Shown here: positions 15,207 through 22,487 of the stretch, piece by piece | How the letters are laid out: each line of letters begins with the position of its first letter | Position numbering within the stretch: position 1 is the stretch's first letter | Origin: an uncultured Micromonospora sp. | Lineage (GTDB): Bacteria; Actinomycetota; Actinomycetes; Mycobacteriales; Micromonosporaceae | Length of the DNA stretch: 25,478 nucleotides | Reading direction: 5' to 3' | Assembly (NCBI GenBank): GCA_937951935.1 | Contig: CALGAM010000073.1 | Location: 1-25,478, forward strand | The notes under the pieces: generated by a model | Told to the model about the DNA's origin: nothing | Seen by the model: only the letters and a program-made list of their open reading frames with translations | The model's database searches: none | Made by a program: the position numbers and the translations under genes

Positions 15207-16214
15207 CTACCCGCCCGAGTCGGGGCGTTCCACGGTCTCGCTCGTCGGCAGCCGGGGCGTGCGCGGCACCGGCTGCTGGTACGCCGGGTCGGGCAGTCCC
15301 AGCCGCAGCGCCAGGTACGGCTGGCCGAGGCCGGCGAGCATCCGGCGCAGGAGCTGCCGGGTGACCGGGACCTCGACCGCTCCGCTCAACGGCACCAGGG
15401 TCACCCCGAAGCGGGTGGCGGTCAGCCACACCGCGGAGAGGGCCTCCCCGGCCCGCAGCCAGCTCTCCGGCTCGTCGTCGTCACCGAAGAGGACCCCGTA
15501 GACGGCGGCCTGGTCGTGCCCCGGCCCGACCGGAAGGGTGCCGACGCGACCGAAGTCCCGGGCCGGGACGGTGGTCTGCGGCGCGCGCTCCAGCAACACG
15601 TCGGCGGGGAGTCCGCTGCCCTTCGACGCCGCCCGGCTGGTCCAGTACTCCAGCTCCTCCCGTACCGCCGGATCGTCGGCGAGCAGTTCGCCGGCCCGCC
15701 CCGCCGCCGCGGCGAGTTCGATCACCTGGTCGTCGCGAAGGATCTGCAGCCGGACACCCTGCGGCACGGCCGCGGCGACGATCGCGTCCAGCGCCGCCCG
15801 CGGTACCTCCTGGTCGCTGACGGGCCGGCGGTCGGTGTGCCGCTGCGGAATCCGGCTGGCCAGCTCGATCGCGTCCGGCGGGGCCGGGGCCTGTCCGGTG
15901 GGGGTGATCCGGGCGAGCAGGTCGGGACGGGCCGGGTCCGGGAGCCGGTCGACCCGCACCGTCCAGCCGTCGGCGACGAGGGAGATCCGGGCGTGGTGCA
16001 GTGCGGCGCCACAGCTCATCATCAGCAGCCGGTGCTCGGGGTCGCCGGGGCCCAGCCGCCGCTCCTCGGCGACGGAGAGCTCGAGCAACCCGGGTTCCAC
16101 CCGCCAGTGCCAGGGCTGGGTGTTGTGTACCGAGGGCGCGTGTGCCGCGTTCTCCGCGGCGCGGGCGAGGGCGTCGGTCGCGGACCGGTTTCCCCCGGAC
16201 GTTGCATCGATCAT
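15207..16214 (-). CDS. Acg-family nitroreductase-like FMN protein
   Basis: A 335-residue protein of the nitroreductase superfamily group that includes mycobacterial Acg (Rv2032) and Rv3131. It begins with the helix ALARAAENAAHAPSVHNTQPWHWRV, typical of the FMN-binding start of this group. It also has LMMSCGAALHHARI, RIPQRHTDRRPVSD, the internal DFGRVGTLPVG, and GEALSAVWLTATRFGVTLVPLS. These proteins are a fused two-lobe nitroreductase fold; in mycobacteria they are DosR-regulated and proposed to bind or sequester flavin rather than reduce nitro compounds. The ATG at 16214 follows GGAGGGG; the open frame to 16442 is Arg-rich and rejected. I saw no DosR-type box upstream. It diverges from clpP with a 380-bp gap. 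Confidence 0.85.
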   Translation of the reverse strand: MIDATSGGNRSATDALARAAENAAHAPSVHNTQPWHWRVEPGLLELSVAEERRLGPGDPEHRLLMMSCGAALHHARISLVADGWTVRVDRLPDPARPDLLARITPTGQAPAPPDAIELASRIPQRHTDRRPVSDQEVPRAALDAIVAAAVPQGVRLQILRDDQVIELAAAAGRAGELLADDPAVREELEYWTSRAASKGSGLPADVLLERAPQTTVPARDFGRVGTLPVGPGHDQAAVYGVLFGDDDEPESWLRAGEALSAVWLTATRFGVTLVPLSGAVEVPVTRQLLRRMLAGLGQPYLALRLGLPDPAYQQPVPRTPRLPTSETVERPDSGG

Positions 16215-16455
16215 CGCCTGATCCCCTCCGTCCTGCACCCATCGTGCCGCATTCCCCGACGATTCGCGCGTCATTGGGCACACCGGGAGACCAACGCCAC
16301 CCCGGCGGCGGGCGGAGCCACCCACCGACCGGCGGCGGGCCCGCCGGCGGGTGCCACCCCCGGCCCTCGCGGTCGTCCGGAACCGGGCCGCCCGCGCCGT
16401 GGCGGCGCGGCCGGACCGGGCGGGCGGACCCACGGAGGCCACGGCCGCGGACGGC

Positions 16456-16563
16456 CCGGCCCCGTACGCTGAGCGCGAACGTCCGCTGCGACCCGGTCCC
16501 GCACCTCGACCTCGACACCGGCCCGGAGCCGGCCCCGTACGCTGAGCGCGTAAGTCCGCTGCG
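16456..16563 (+). promoter_or_regulatory. Two 35-bp direct repeats, each with a ClgR-type box, upstream of clpP
   Basis: Copies at 16456-16490 and 16529-16563 differ at only two of 35 positions and start 73 bp apart, seven helical turns. Each contains GTACGC-TGAGC-GCG (16464-16477 and 16537-16550), which differs at one base from the GTTCGC-N5-GCG box described for ClgR, the actinobacterial activator of clp genes. The downstream box is centred about 51 bp before the probable transcription start, a usual place for an activator. ClgR itself is not in the window. Confidence 0.65.
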
Positions 16564-16581
16564 GCCTCGGCCCGGGGTCGC

Positions 16582-16587
16582 TACCTT
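16582..16587 (+). promoter_or_regulatory. Probable -10 element of a leaderless clpP transcript
   Basis: TACCTT fits the actinobacterial TAnnnT -10 and stands seven bases before the clpP ATG, so transcription would start at or next to the start codon. This agrees with the lack of a Shine-Dalgarno. There is no good -35 hexamer, as expected for an activator-dependent promoter. Confidence 0.55.
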
Positions 16588-16594
16588 CGGCCCC

Positions 16595-17218
16595 ATGACG
16601 AGTCCACACACCCCACAGGCCCGCAGCGCCGACCCGGCGCACAGCGCCCTCGACGACTCCGTCTACAAGCGACTGCTCGCCGAACGGATCATCTTCCTCG
16701 GCACCGAGGTCACCGACGAGGTGGCCAACCGGATCTGCGCGCAACTGCTGCTGCTCGCCGCCGAGCACCCGAACCGGGACATCCACCTCTGGATCAACTC
16801 CCCGGGTGGCTCGGTCTCGGCCGGGATGGCCATCTACGACACGATGCAGTTCATCGAGAACGACATCTCCACCGTGGCCCTGGGACTGGCCGGCTCCATG
16901 GGACAGCTGTTGCTCTGCGCCGGCACCCGGGGCAAGCGGTACGCGTTGCCGCACGCCCGGATCGTGATGCACCAGCCGCACGGCGGCATCGGCGGCACGG
17001 CGGCCGACATCGCCATCCAGGCCGGGCAGATGATGTACACCAAGCGCGTCCTGCTGGAGACGATCGCGCGGCACACCGGACAGCCGTACGAGCGGATCGT
17101 GGCCGACGCCGACCGTGACCGTTGGTTCACCGCGGAGGAGGCCCGGGAGTACGGCTTCATCGACCAGGTGATCGCGGGCGCGGCCCAGCTCACCCCGGGC
17201 GGCCGGGCCCGAGGGTGA
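16595..17218 (+). CDS. clpP: ATP-dependent Clp protease proteolytic subunit, stand-alone
   Basis: A 207-residue serine peptidase that assembles into the barrel degrading proteins delivered by ClpX or ClpC. The triad is intact: Ser101 in GLAGSMGQLLL, His126 in RIVMHQPHGG, Asp175 in DADRDRWFTAEEA. INSPGGSVSAGMAIYDTMQ and the handle-helix region are normal. At the conserved -LYINSPGG- segment the sequence is HLWINSPGG: Trp66 replaces the Tyr that lines the pocket for the unfoldase IGF loop and for acyldepsipeptides. The gene is single, not the usual clpP1P2 pair followed by clpX, so it is probably an additional paralogue. The ATG appears leaderless; the frame extends upstream to 16001 but that part is not ClpP-like. 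Two ClgR-type boxes precede it, and an NRPS operon follows after 331 bp on the same strand. Confidence 0.95.
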   Translation: MTSPHTPQARSADPAHSALDDSVYKRLLAERIIFLGTEVTDEVANRICAQLLLLAAEHPNRDIHLWINSPGGSVSAGMAIYDTMQFIENDISTVALGLAGSMGQLLLCAGTRGKRYALPHARIVMHQPHGGIGGTAADIAIQAGQMMYTKRVLLETIARHTGQPYERIVADADRDRWFTAEEAREYGFIDQVIAGAAQLTPGGRARG

Positions 17219-17549
17219 GTCTCGCCCGGCGGCACCACGGACCGGTCGACCGACGGCCCTGTACAGCGGCCACCGAAACCATATCTTTATATTGACCGAA
17301 TTCGGTTCAGGGTGGAGCAGCATTCGTCGGAATTCAGTTACTGGCGGCGCCAAAGCCACAAGTCGCGACATTCCCCGACCCGCACCGCAATGTGCCCCAT
17401 CACCCGCTTGCGCGCTTTGACGAGCGATGTGACAACGGCTCCCGCCTCTTGGTCCTCTGTGGAAGGATCATGAATCGACAGGCCGCCGTGCGGCGTATGT
17501 CGTCATGCCGGAACGAAAACCGAGCCGGCACGGAAAAGGGGAGGCCACA
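17219..17549 (+). promoter_or_regulatory. AT-richer regulatory region before the NRPS genes
   Basis: This 331-bp gap has far more A and T than its surroundings and probably holds the NRPS promoter. ACCGAATTCGGT (17295-17306) is a perfect 12-bp palindrome; a related GGAATTC element lies about 32 bp further (17329-17335). TATCTT and TATATT (17282-17293) resemble -10 hexamers but have no convincing -35. CGGTCGACCG (17243-17252) is a small palindrome just after the clpP stop. An ATG at 17470 follows AAGGATC and opens a frame beginning MNRQAAVRRM that overlaps the NRPS start out of frame; I do not regard it as a gene. The region ends with AAAAGGGGAGG, the NRPS ribosome-binding site. Confidence 0.5.
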
Positions 17550-20500
17550 TTGTCACTCCGTGCTGCTCCACCCACCGCCGAACGTATTCACCACGCATTC
17601 GAGGAGCAGGCGAGGCGGACCCCGGACGCCACCGCCCTCGTCGTCGGTGTGGAACGGCTCAGCTACGCCGAACTCGACGCACGAGCCGAACGCGTCGCCG
17701 CCGCGCTGCGGGCCCGCGGCGCCGGACGCGGCGATCTGGTCGGGGTCTGCCTGCCCCGGACCTCCTGGCTGATTCCCACACTGCTCGGCGTCCTCAAGTC
17801 CGGGGCGGCGTACGTGCCGCTCGACCCGAACTACCCGGCCGACCGGTTCCGGCTGATCACCGAGGACGCACGGTCGCGGCTGGTGGTCTGCGACGCGACG
17901 ACGGCCGGCCTGGCGGCGACCGCCGGGGCGGAGGTGCTCGACGTCGCCGACGTGCCGGCCACGCCGCCGGCCGGCACCGACGTGACCCCGGACGTCGAGG
18001 GCGAGCCCGGCGACCCGGCGTACGTTCTCTACACCTCCGGATCGACCGGGGTGCCCAAGGGCGTACCACTGGCCCACGCCAACGCGATGGCGTTCCTGCG
18101 CTGGGCCGCCACCGCGTACAGCCCGGACGAGCTGCGGGGAAGCCTCGCCGGCGCCTCGGTCTGCTTCGACTTCTCGATCCTGGAGATCTTCGCGCCGCTG
18201 GTGACCGGTGGCACCGTCATCCTCGCCGAGACGGTCTTCGCCCTGCCGGACCTGCCGGCCCGGGACGAGGTGACGATGCTGTGCGGGCCCCCCTCCGCAC
18301 TCGCCGTCCTGCTCAACCGCCCGCTGCCGGCCGGGGTGCGGACCATCAACTTCGGCGGCGAGGTCCTGTCCCGGGCGCTGTGCACCCGTGCCTGGGCCAA
18401 CCCCGGCGTCCGCCGGCTGGTGAACCTCTACGGCCCCACCGAGACCACCACCGCCTGCCTGGCGTACGAGGTCCGCCCGGACGACCCCGGCGAGCCCGCG
18501 CTCGGGTCGCCGATCGCCGGGGCGCTGCTGTCGATCCGCGACGAGGAGGGCCGGCCGCTGCCCGACGGCGAGGTGGGCGAGCTGTGGATCGCCGGTCCCG
18601 GGGTCGGCACCGGTTACCTGCACCGCCCGGAGCTGACCGCGCAACGCTACGTCGACGAGGACGGGCGGCGGCACTACCGCACCGGCGACCTGATCCGGCG
18701 GCGGGACGGCCGGTACGAGTTCGTGGGCCGGCGCGACGACCAGGTGAAGGTACGCGGCTTCCGGGTCGAGCTGGGCGAGGTGCAGACCGCCCTGGCCGCC
18801 CACCCCCACGTACGGATCGCCGTGGTGCTGGCCCCGCTCGACCCGTACGGCACGCGGCGGCTGGTGGCCTACGTCGAACCGTCCGCCCCGGTCACCGAGA
18901 CGGAGCTGTCGGCGTACCTGCGCGACCGGCTCCCCAACTTCATGGTGCCGTCCCGGATCGCGGTGCTGGAACGGCTGCCGCTCGGCCCCACCGGGAAGGT
19001 CGACCGGGCGGCGCTGCCCGAGGTCGAGTTCGCCCACGCCGACGACGAGGCGTACGTGCCGCCGGTGGGCGAGCTGGAGACCGCACTGGCCCGGCTCGTC
19101 GCCGAGGTGCTCGGGCTGCCCCGGGTCGGCCGACACGACCGCTTCACCGACCTCGGCGGACACTCCCTGGCCGCCGCCCGCCTGCTGGCCCGGGTCGCCG
19201 ACGAGCACGGCGTGTCCATCGGACTCGGCCGGTTCCTCACCGCACCGACCGTCGCCGACCTGGCCCGGGCGCTCGCCCCCGAGGCGGCCCGGCCGGTGCC
19301 GGTCCGGGTGCCCCGGCAGCGCCACCCGCTCACCGACGCGCAGCGGATCTTCTGGGTGCTGCGCCAGGTGACCGGGACGCCGTGGGCCTCCACCGTGGGG
19401 CTGCGACTCACCGTCGACGGGCTGTCCGACCTGGCCGAGCTGCAGGCCGCCCTCGACGCGGTGGTGGTCCGGCACGAGGCGCTGCGGACCCGTCTCGTCG
19501 ACGACGGCGACGGCCCGTACGCCGAGGTGTCGCCCCCGGCCCCGGTGCCGGTCACCGAGCTCACCCCCCGCCCGGCCGAGAGTGACGCCGGCCTCGACGA
19601 GCAGGAGCGGTGCCGGATCGCCGCCGACTTCGCGGCCCAGCCGTTCCGGCTCGCCACCGACGTGCCCATGATCCGGGTCGGGGTGATCTGGACCGGCCCG
19701 AGACAGGCCGACCTCGCCATGGCGATCGACCACACCGCCTTCGACGGTTTCTCGATCGGCCTCCTGATGCGGGAACTGGTCGCGGCCCTCCGCGCGGTCC
19801 GCACCGGGGCCGACCCGGTCACCGCGCTCCCCGCGCCGCCCCTGCAGGTCTCCGACGTCGCGGTCGCCGACGAGCAGGCCCGCGCGCAACGGGCCGAGGA
19901 GGTCGCCACGTTCTGGCGGACCACCCTGGCCGACGTCACACCCCCGTTCGACCTGCCCGGCAGGCCACGCTCGGCGCCGACCCGGCACGCGGGGCGCCGG
20001 ATCATCCGGCCGATCGCGCCGACGCTGCACGCCGACATCGCCGCCCTCGCCGAACGCAACGGGGTCACCCCGTACGCCATCTGGGCCGCCGCCCTGGTCG
20101 TGCTCCTGGACGGCCTCACCGGGCGTGCGGACACCCTGCTCGGCGTCGCCGCCGCGAACCGCGACCGGCCCGGCACGGAGGCACTCGTCGGGGCGCTGCT
20201 CGACGTGCTGCCGATCCGGGTGGACTGCGCCGACGACCCCTCCTTCGCCGGTCTCGCCGCGCGGGTGGCCGGACGGACCGCGCACGCGCTGGCGCACCGC
20301 GACGTCGCGATCGGTGACCTGCCCCGGCTCGCCGGGGTGTCCCGGCCGATCGGCACGGGCCTCACCCCGGTCGTGCTGAGCGTGCAGCCGGACGGCATGC
20401 CGATGGAGGTCAGCGAGGCCGGCACGACGGTACGGCTGCGCGGCGAACTGGACACCTCCGCGGCGCAGAACGAGCTGACCGTCTACGTCAACGCCACGGT

Positions 20501-22487
20501 CGACGGCCCGGAGCTGCACGTCGAGTACGACACCGACCGCTTCACCGACGCCGACGGCGAGCGGATGACAGAGCTGCTGCTGCGGATTCTCCGCGCCGGT
20601 GTCGCCGAGCCGCACCGGCCGGTCTCGACGCTGCCGCTGCTCGACGAGACCGAGCGGGCCCGGCTGCTGGCCGTCGGTGACGGCGGCCCGGTGCCGGCCG
20701 ACCCCGCGCCGCTGGTGGTGCCGACCATCCTCGCGCAGGCCGCCGCCACCCCGGACGCGGTCGCGGTGGTCGGTCCGGCGGGGTCGCTCAGCTACGCGGA
20801 GCTCGCGGCGCACGCCGAACGCGTCGCCGCCCACCTCGCCGCGCTCGGCGCCGGACCGGACGCACCGGTCGGCGTCTGCCTGCCCCGGGACCACCACCTG
20901 CCGGCGACCCTGCTCGGCGTGCTGCGCGCCGGTGCGGCGTACCTGCCGCTGGAGCCGGACCAGCCGGCCGAGCGGCTGCGCCACCAGGCCACCGACGGCG
21001 GGGTCGAGCTGGTGCTGGTCACCCCGGCCACCGCCGCCGCGGTCGCCGGGCTGACCGGGGTGCGGCTGGTCGACGTCACCGCCCTGCCCGACCCGGCCGG
21101 GGCCGCCCTGCCGCCGCTGCCGGCCGCCGAGTCGACCGCGTACGTCCTGTACACGTCGGGCTCGACCGGGCGTCCGAAGGGCGTGGAGGTGACCCACGGC
21201 AACCTGGCGGCGTTCGTCGCGGCCATGCGACACCGGCCCGGGTACGGCCCCGAGGACGTCTTCCTGGCGGTCGCCCCGCTCTCCTTCGACCTGTCCTGCT
21301 TCGAGCTGTGGGTGGCGCTGGCGGTCGGGGCCCGCACCGTGGTCGTCGGCCGGGACACCGCCGTGGACGGCCCGGCGCTGACCGCCCGGGTCGAGGAGAC
21401 CGGGGTGACCGCGATGCTGGTCACCCCGTCGACGCTGCGGCTGATGCTGGCCGCCGGCTGGCGCGGCGGGCCACGGGTGCGGGTGATCAGCGCGGGCGAG
21501 GTGCTCGACTCCGGACTCGCCGCCGAGCTCGCCCCCGTCGTGGGCGCGCTCTACAACGGGTACGGCCCGACCGAGGCGACCGTCCTGGTCACCTGCCACC
21601 CGGTCCCGCCCGACGGCACCGGGCCGGTGCCGATCGGCGGGCCCCTGCCCGGCGACCGGCTCTACGTCCTCGACCGTGCCGGCCGGCTCGCCCCGCCCGG
21701 CGTGGTCGGTGAACTCTGGATCGGCGGGGCCAAGGTGGCCCGGGGCTACCGCAACCGCCCGGACCTCACGGCGGCGGCCTTCGGCGTCGACCCGTACGCC
21801 CCGGGCGGGCGCCGCTACCGCACCGGAGACCTGGCCCGGTGGCGTCCCGACGGCACGCTGGACTACCTGGGACGGCGGGACAACCAGGTCAAGCTGCGCG
21901 GCTACCGGATCGAGCTGGACGAGATCGAGGCGGTGCTGCGGGAGCACCCCGGGGTCACGGACGCGGCGGTGACGGTCGTCGACGCCGGAACCCCGGACGC
22001 GTACCTCGCGGCGTACCTGGTCGGTGACGAGGGCCTGGACCTGGAATCGGTGGCCGGGCACGCCCGCGGCCGGCTGCCGGGCTACATGGTGCCGCCCCGC
22101 TGGACGGTCCTGGAGCGTCTGCCGCGCACCACGGCCGGCAAGGTCGACCGCCGGGCCCTGCCGGCGCCGTCCCGCGCGGCCGTCCCGTCGGTGCCGCCGC
22201 AGACCGAGATGGAGAAGTTCATCGCCGAGGTCTGGGCCGACGTGCTGGGCCGCCCGGAGGTGGGCCGGGACGACGACTTCTTCGCCATCGGCGGCCACTC
22301 GCTGGCGGCCACCCGCCTCACCGGCCGGCTCCGCGCGCAGCTCGGCTGTGATCTCGGGGTCCAACTGCTGTTCCAGCATCCCCGGCTGGCCGACTACGCC
22401 GCCCGGGTCGAGGAGATCCTCCTCGCCGACCTGGCGGCGAACCCGACCGGGGAGGACACCGGCACCACCGAGGGACGGTCCCGGTGA
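17550..22487 (+). CDS. Nonribosomal peptide synthetase, A-T-C-A-T (loading plus one extension module)
   Basis: A 1645-residue cytoplasmic megasynthase. Domains from the TTG start: A1 (about 10-490; YVLYTSGSTG, NLYGPTETT, catalytic Lys483 in GPTGKVDR), T1 (about 505-575; Ser539 in DLGGHSL), C (about 590-1025), A2 (about 1055-1540; VLYTSGSTGRPKG, GYGPTEAT, Lys1531), T2 (about 1555-1625; Ser1584 in IGGHSL). There is no leading C domain, so this is probably the initiating synthetase. The C-domain active site reads DHTAFDG instead of HHxxxDG: the first His is Asp, while the catalytic second His is kept. By hand alignment to GrsA the pocket residues are D-F-L-C-N-G-L-T-A-K for A1 and D-L-F-L-I-A-G-V-L-K for A2; neither can be assigned. 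TTG 17550 follows AAAAGGGGAGG; ATG 17505 is in frame but lacks a ribosome-binding site. The stop overlaps the next start. Confidence 0.95.
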   Translation: MSLRAAPPTAERIHHAFEEQARRTPDATALVVGVERLSYAELDARAERVAAALRARGAGRGDLVGVCLPRTSWLIPTLLGVLKSGAAYVPLDPNYPADRFRLITEDARSRLVVCDATTAGLAATAGAEVLDVADVPATPPAGTDVTPDVEGEPGDPAYVLYTSGSTGVPKGVPLAHANAMAFLRWAATAYSPDELRGSLAGASVCFDFSILEIFAPLVTGGTVILAETVFALPDLPARDEVTMLCGPPSALAVLLNRPLPAGVRTINFGGEVLSRALCTRAWANPGVRRLVNLYGPTETTTACLAYEVRPDDPGEPALGSPIAGALLSIRDEEGRPLPDGEVGELWIAGPGVGTGYLHRPELTAQRYVDEDGRRHYRTGDLIRRRDGRYEFVGRRDDQVKVRGFRVELGEVQTALAAHPHVRIAVVLAPLDPYGTRRLVAYVEPSAPVTETELSAYLRDRLPNFMVPSRIAVLERLPLGPTGKVDRAALPEVEFAHADDEAYVPPVGELETALARLVAEVLGLPRVGRHDRFTDLGGHSLAAARLLARVADEHGVSIGLGRFLTAPTVADLARALAPEAARPVPVRVPRQRHPLTDAQRIFWVLRQVTGTPWASTVGLRLTVDGLSDLAELQAALDAVVVRHEALRTRLVDDGDGPYAEVSPPAPVPVTELTPRPAESDAGLDEQERCRIAADFAAQPFRLATDVPMIRVGVIWTGPRQADLAMAIDHTAFDGFSIGLLMRELVAALRAVRTGADPVTALPAPPLQVSDVAVADEQARAQRAEEVATFWRTTLADVTPPFDLPGRPRSAPTRHAGRRIIRPIAPTLHADIAALAERNGVTPYAIWAAALVVLLDGLTGRADTLLGVAAANRDRPGTEALVGALLDVLPIRVDCADDPSFAGLAARVAGRTAHALAHRDVAIGDLPRLAGVSRPIGTGLTPVVLSVQPDGMPMEVSEAGTTVRLRGELDTSAAQNELTVYVNATVDGPELHVEYDTDRFTDADGERMTELLLRILRAGVAEPHRPVSTLPLLDETERARLLAVGDGGPVPADPAPLVVPTILAQAAATPDAVAVVGPAGSLSYAELAAHAERVAAHLAALGAGPDAPVGVCLPRDHHLPATLLGVLRAGAAYLPLEPDQPAERLRHQATDGGVELVLVTPATAAAVAGLTGVRLVDVTALPDPAGAALPPLPAAESTAYVLYTSGSTGRPKGVEVTHGNLAAFVAAMRHRPGYGPEDVFLAVAPLSFDLSCFELWVALAVGARTVVVGRDTAVDGPALTARVEETGVTAMLVTPSTLRLMLAAGWRGGPRVRVISAGEVLDSGLAAELAPVVGALYNGYGPTEATVLVTCHPVPPDGTGPVPIGGPLPGDRLYVLDRAGRLAPPGVVGELWIGGAKVARGYRNRPDLTAAAFGVDPYAPGGRRYRTGDLARWRPDGTLDYLGRRDNQVKLRGYRIELDEIEAVLREHPGVTDAAVTVVDAGTPDAYLAAYLVGDEGLDLESVAGHARGRLPGYMVPPRWTVLERLPRTTAGKVDRRALPAPSRAAVPSVPPQTEMEKFIAEVWADVLGRPEVGRDDDFFAIGGHSLAATRLTGRLRAQLGCDLGVQLLFQHPRLADYAARVEEILLADLAANPTGEDTGTTEGRSR

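Larger units (their letters stand above)
16215..16594. promoter_or_regulatory. Divergent regulatory region between the nitroreductase and clpP genes
   Basis: A 380-bp region with no supported gene. The left part (16290-16450) is extremely GC-rich with several small hairpins (for example GCGCC-GTGGC-GGCGC) and no recognisable function. The right part holds two 35-bp direct repeats and the clpP promoter, listed separately. No clear promoter for the nitroreductase gene is seen. Confidence 0.5.

Noticed and set aside
16215..16300. DosR-type box upstream of the Acg-like gene
   Set aside because: Sought because mycobacterial acg is DosR-controlled; no GGGACT-N-AGTCCC-like sequence found.
17470..17772. 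Small plus-strand frame starting MNRQAAVRRM before the NRPS
   Set aside because: It has a passable AAGGATC upstream, but it overlaps the NRPS for over 200 bases and its residues there are a shifted reading of the A domain.
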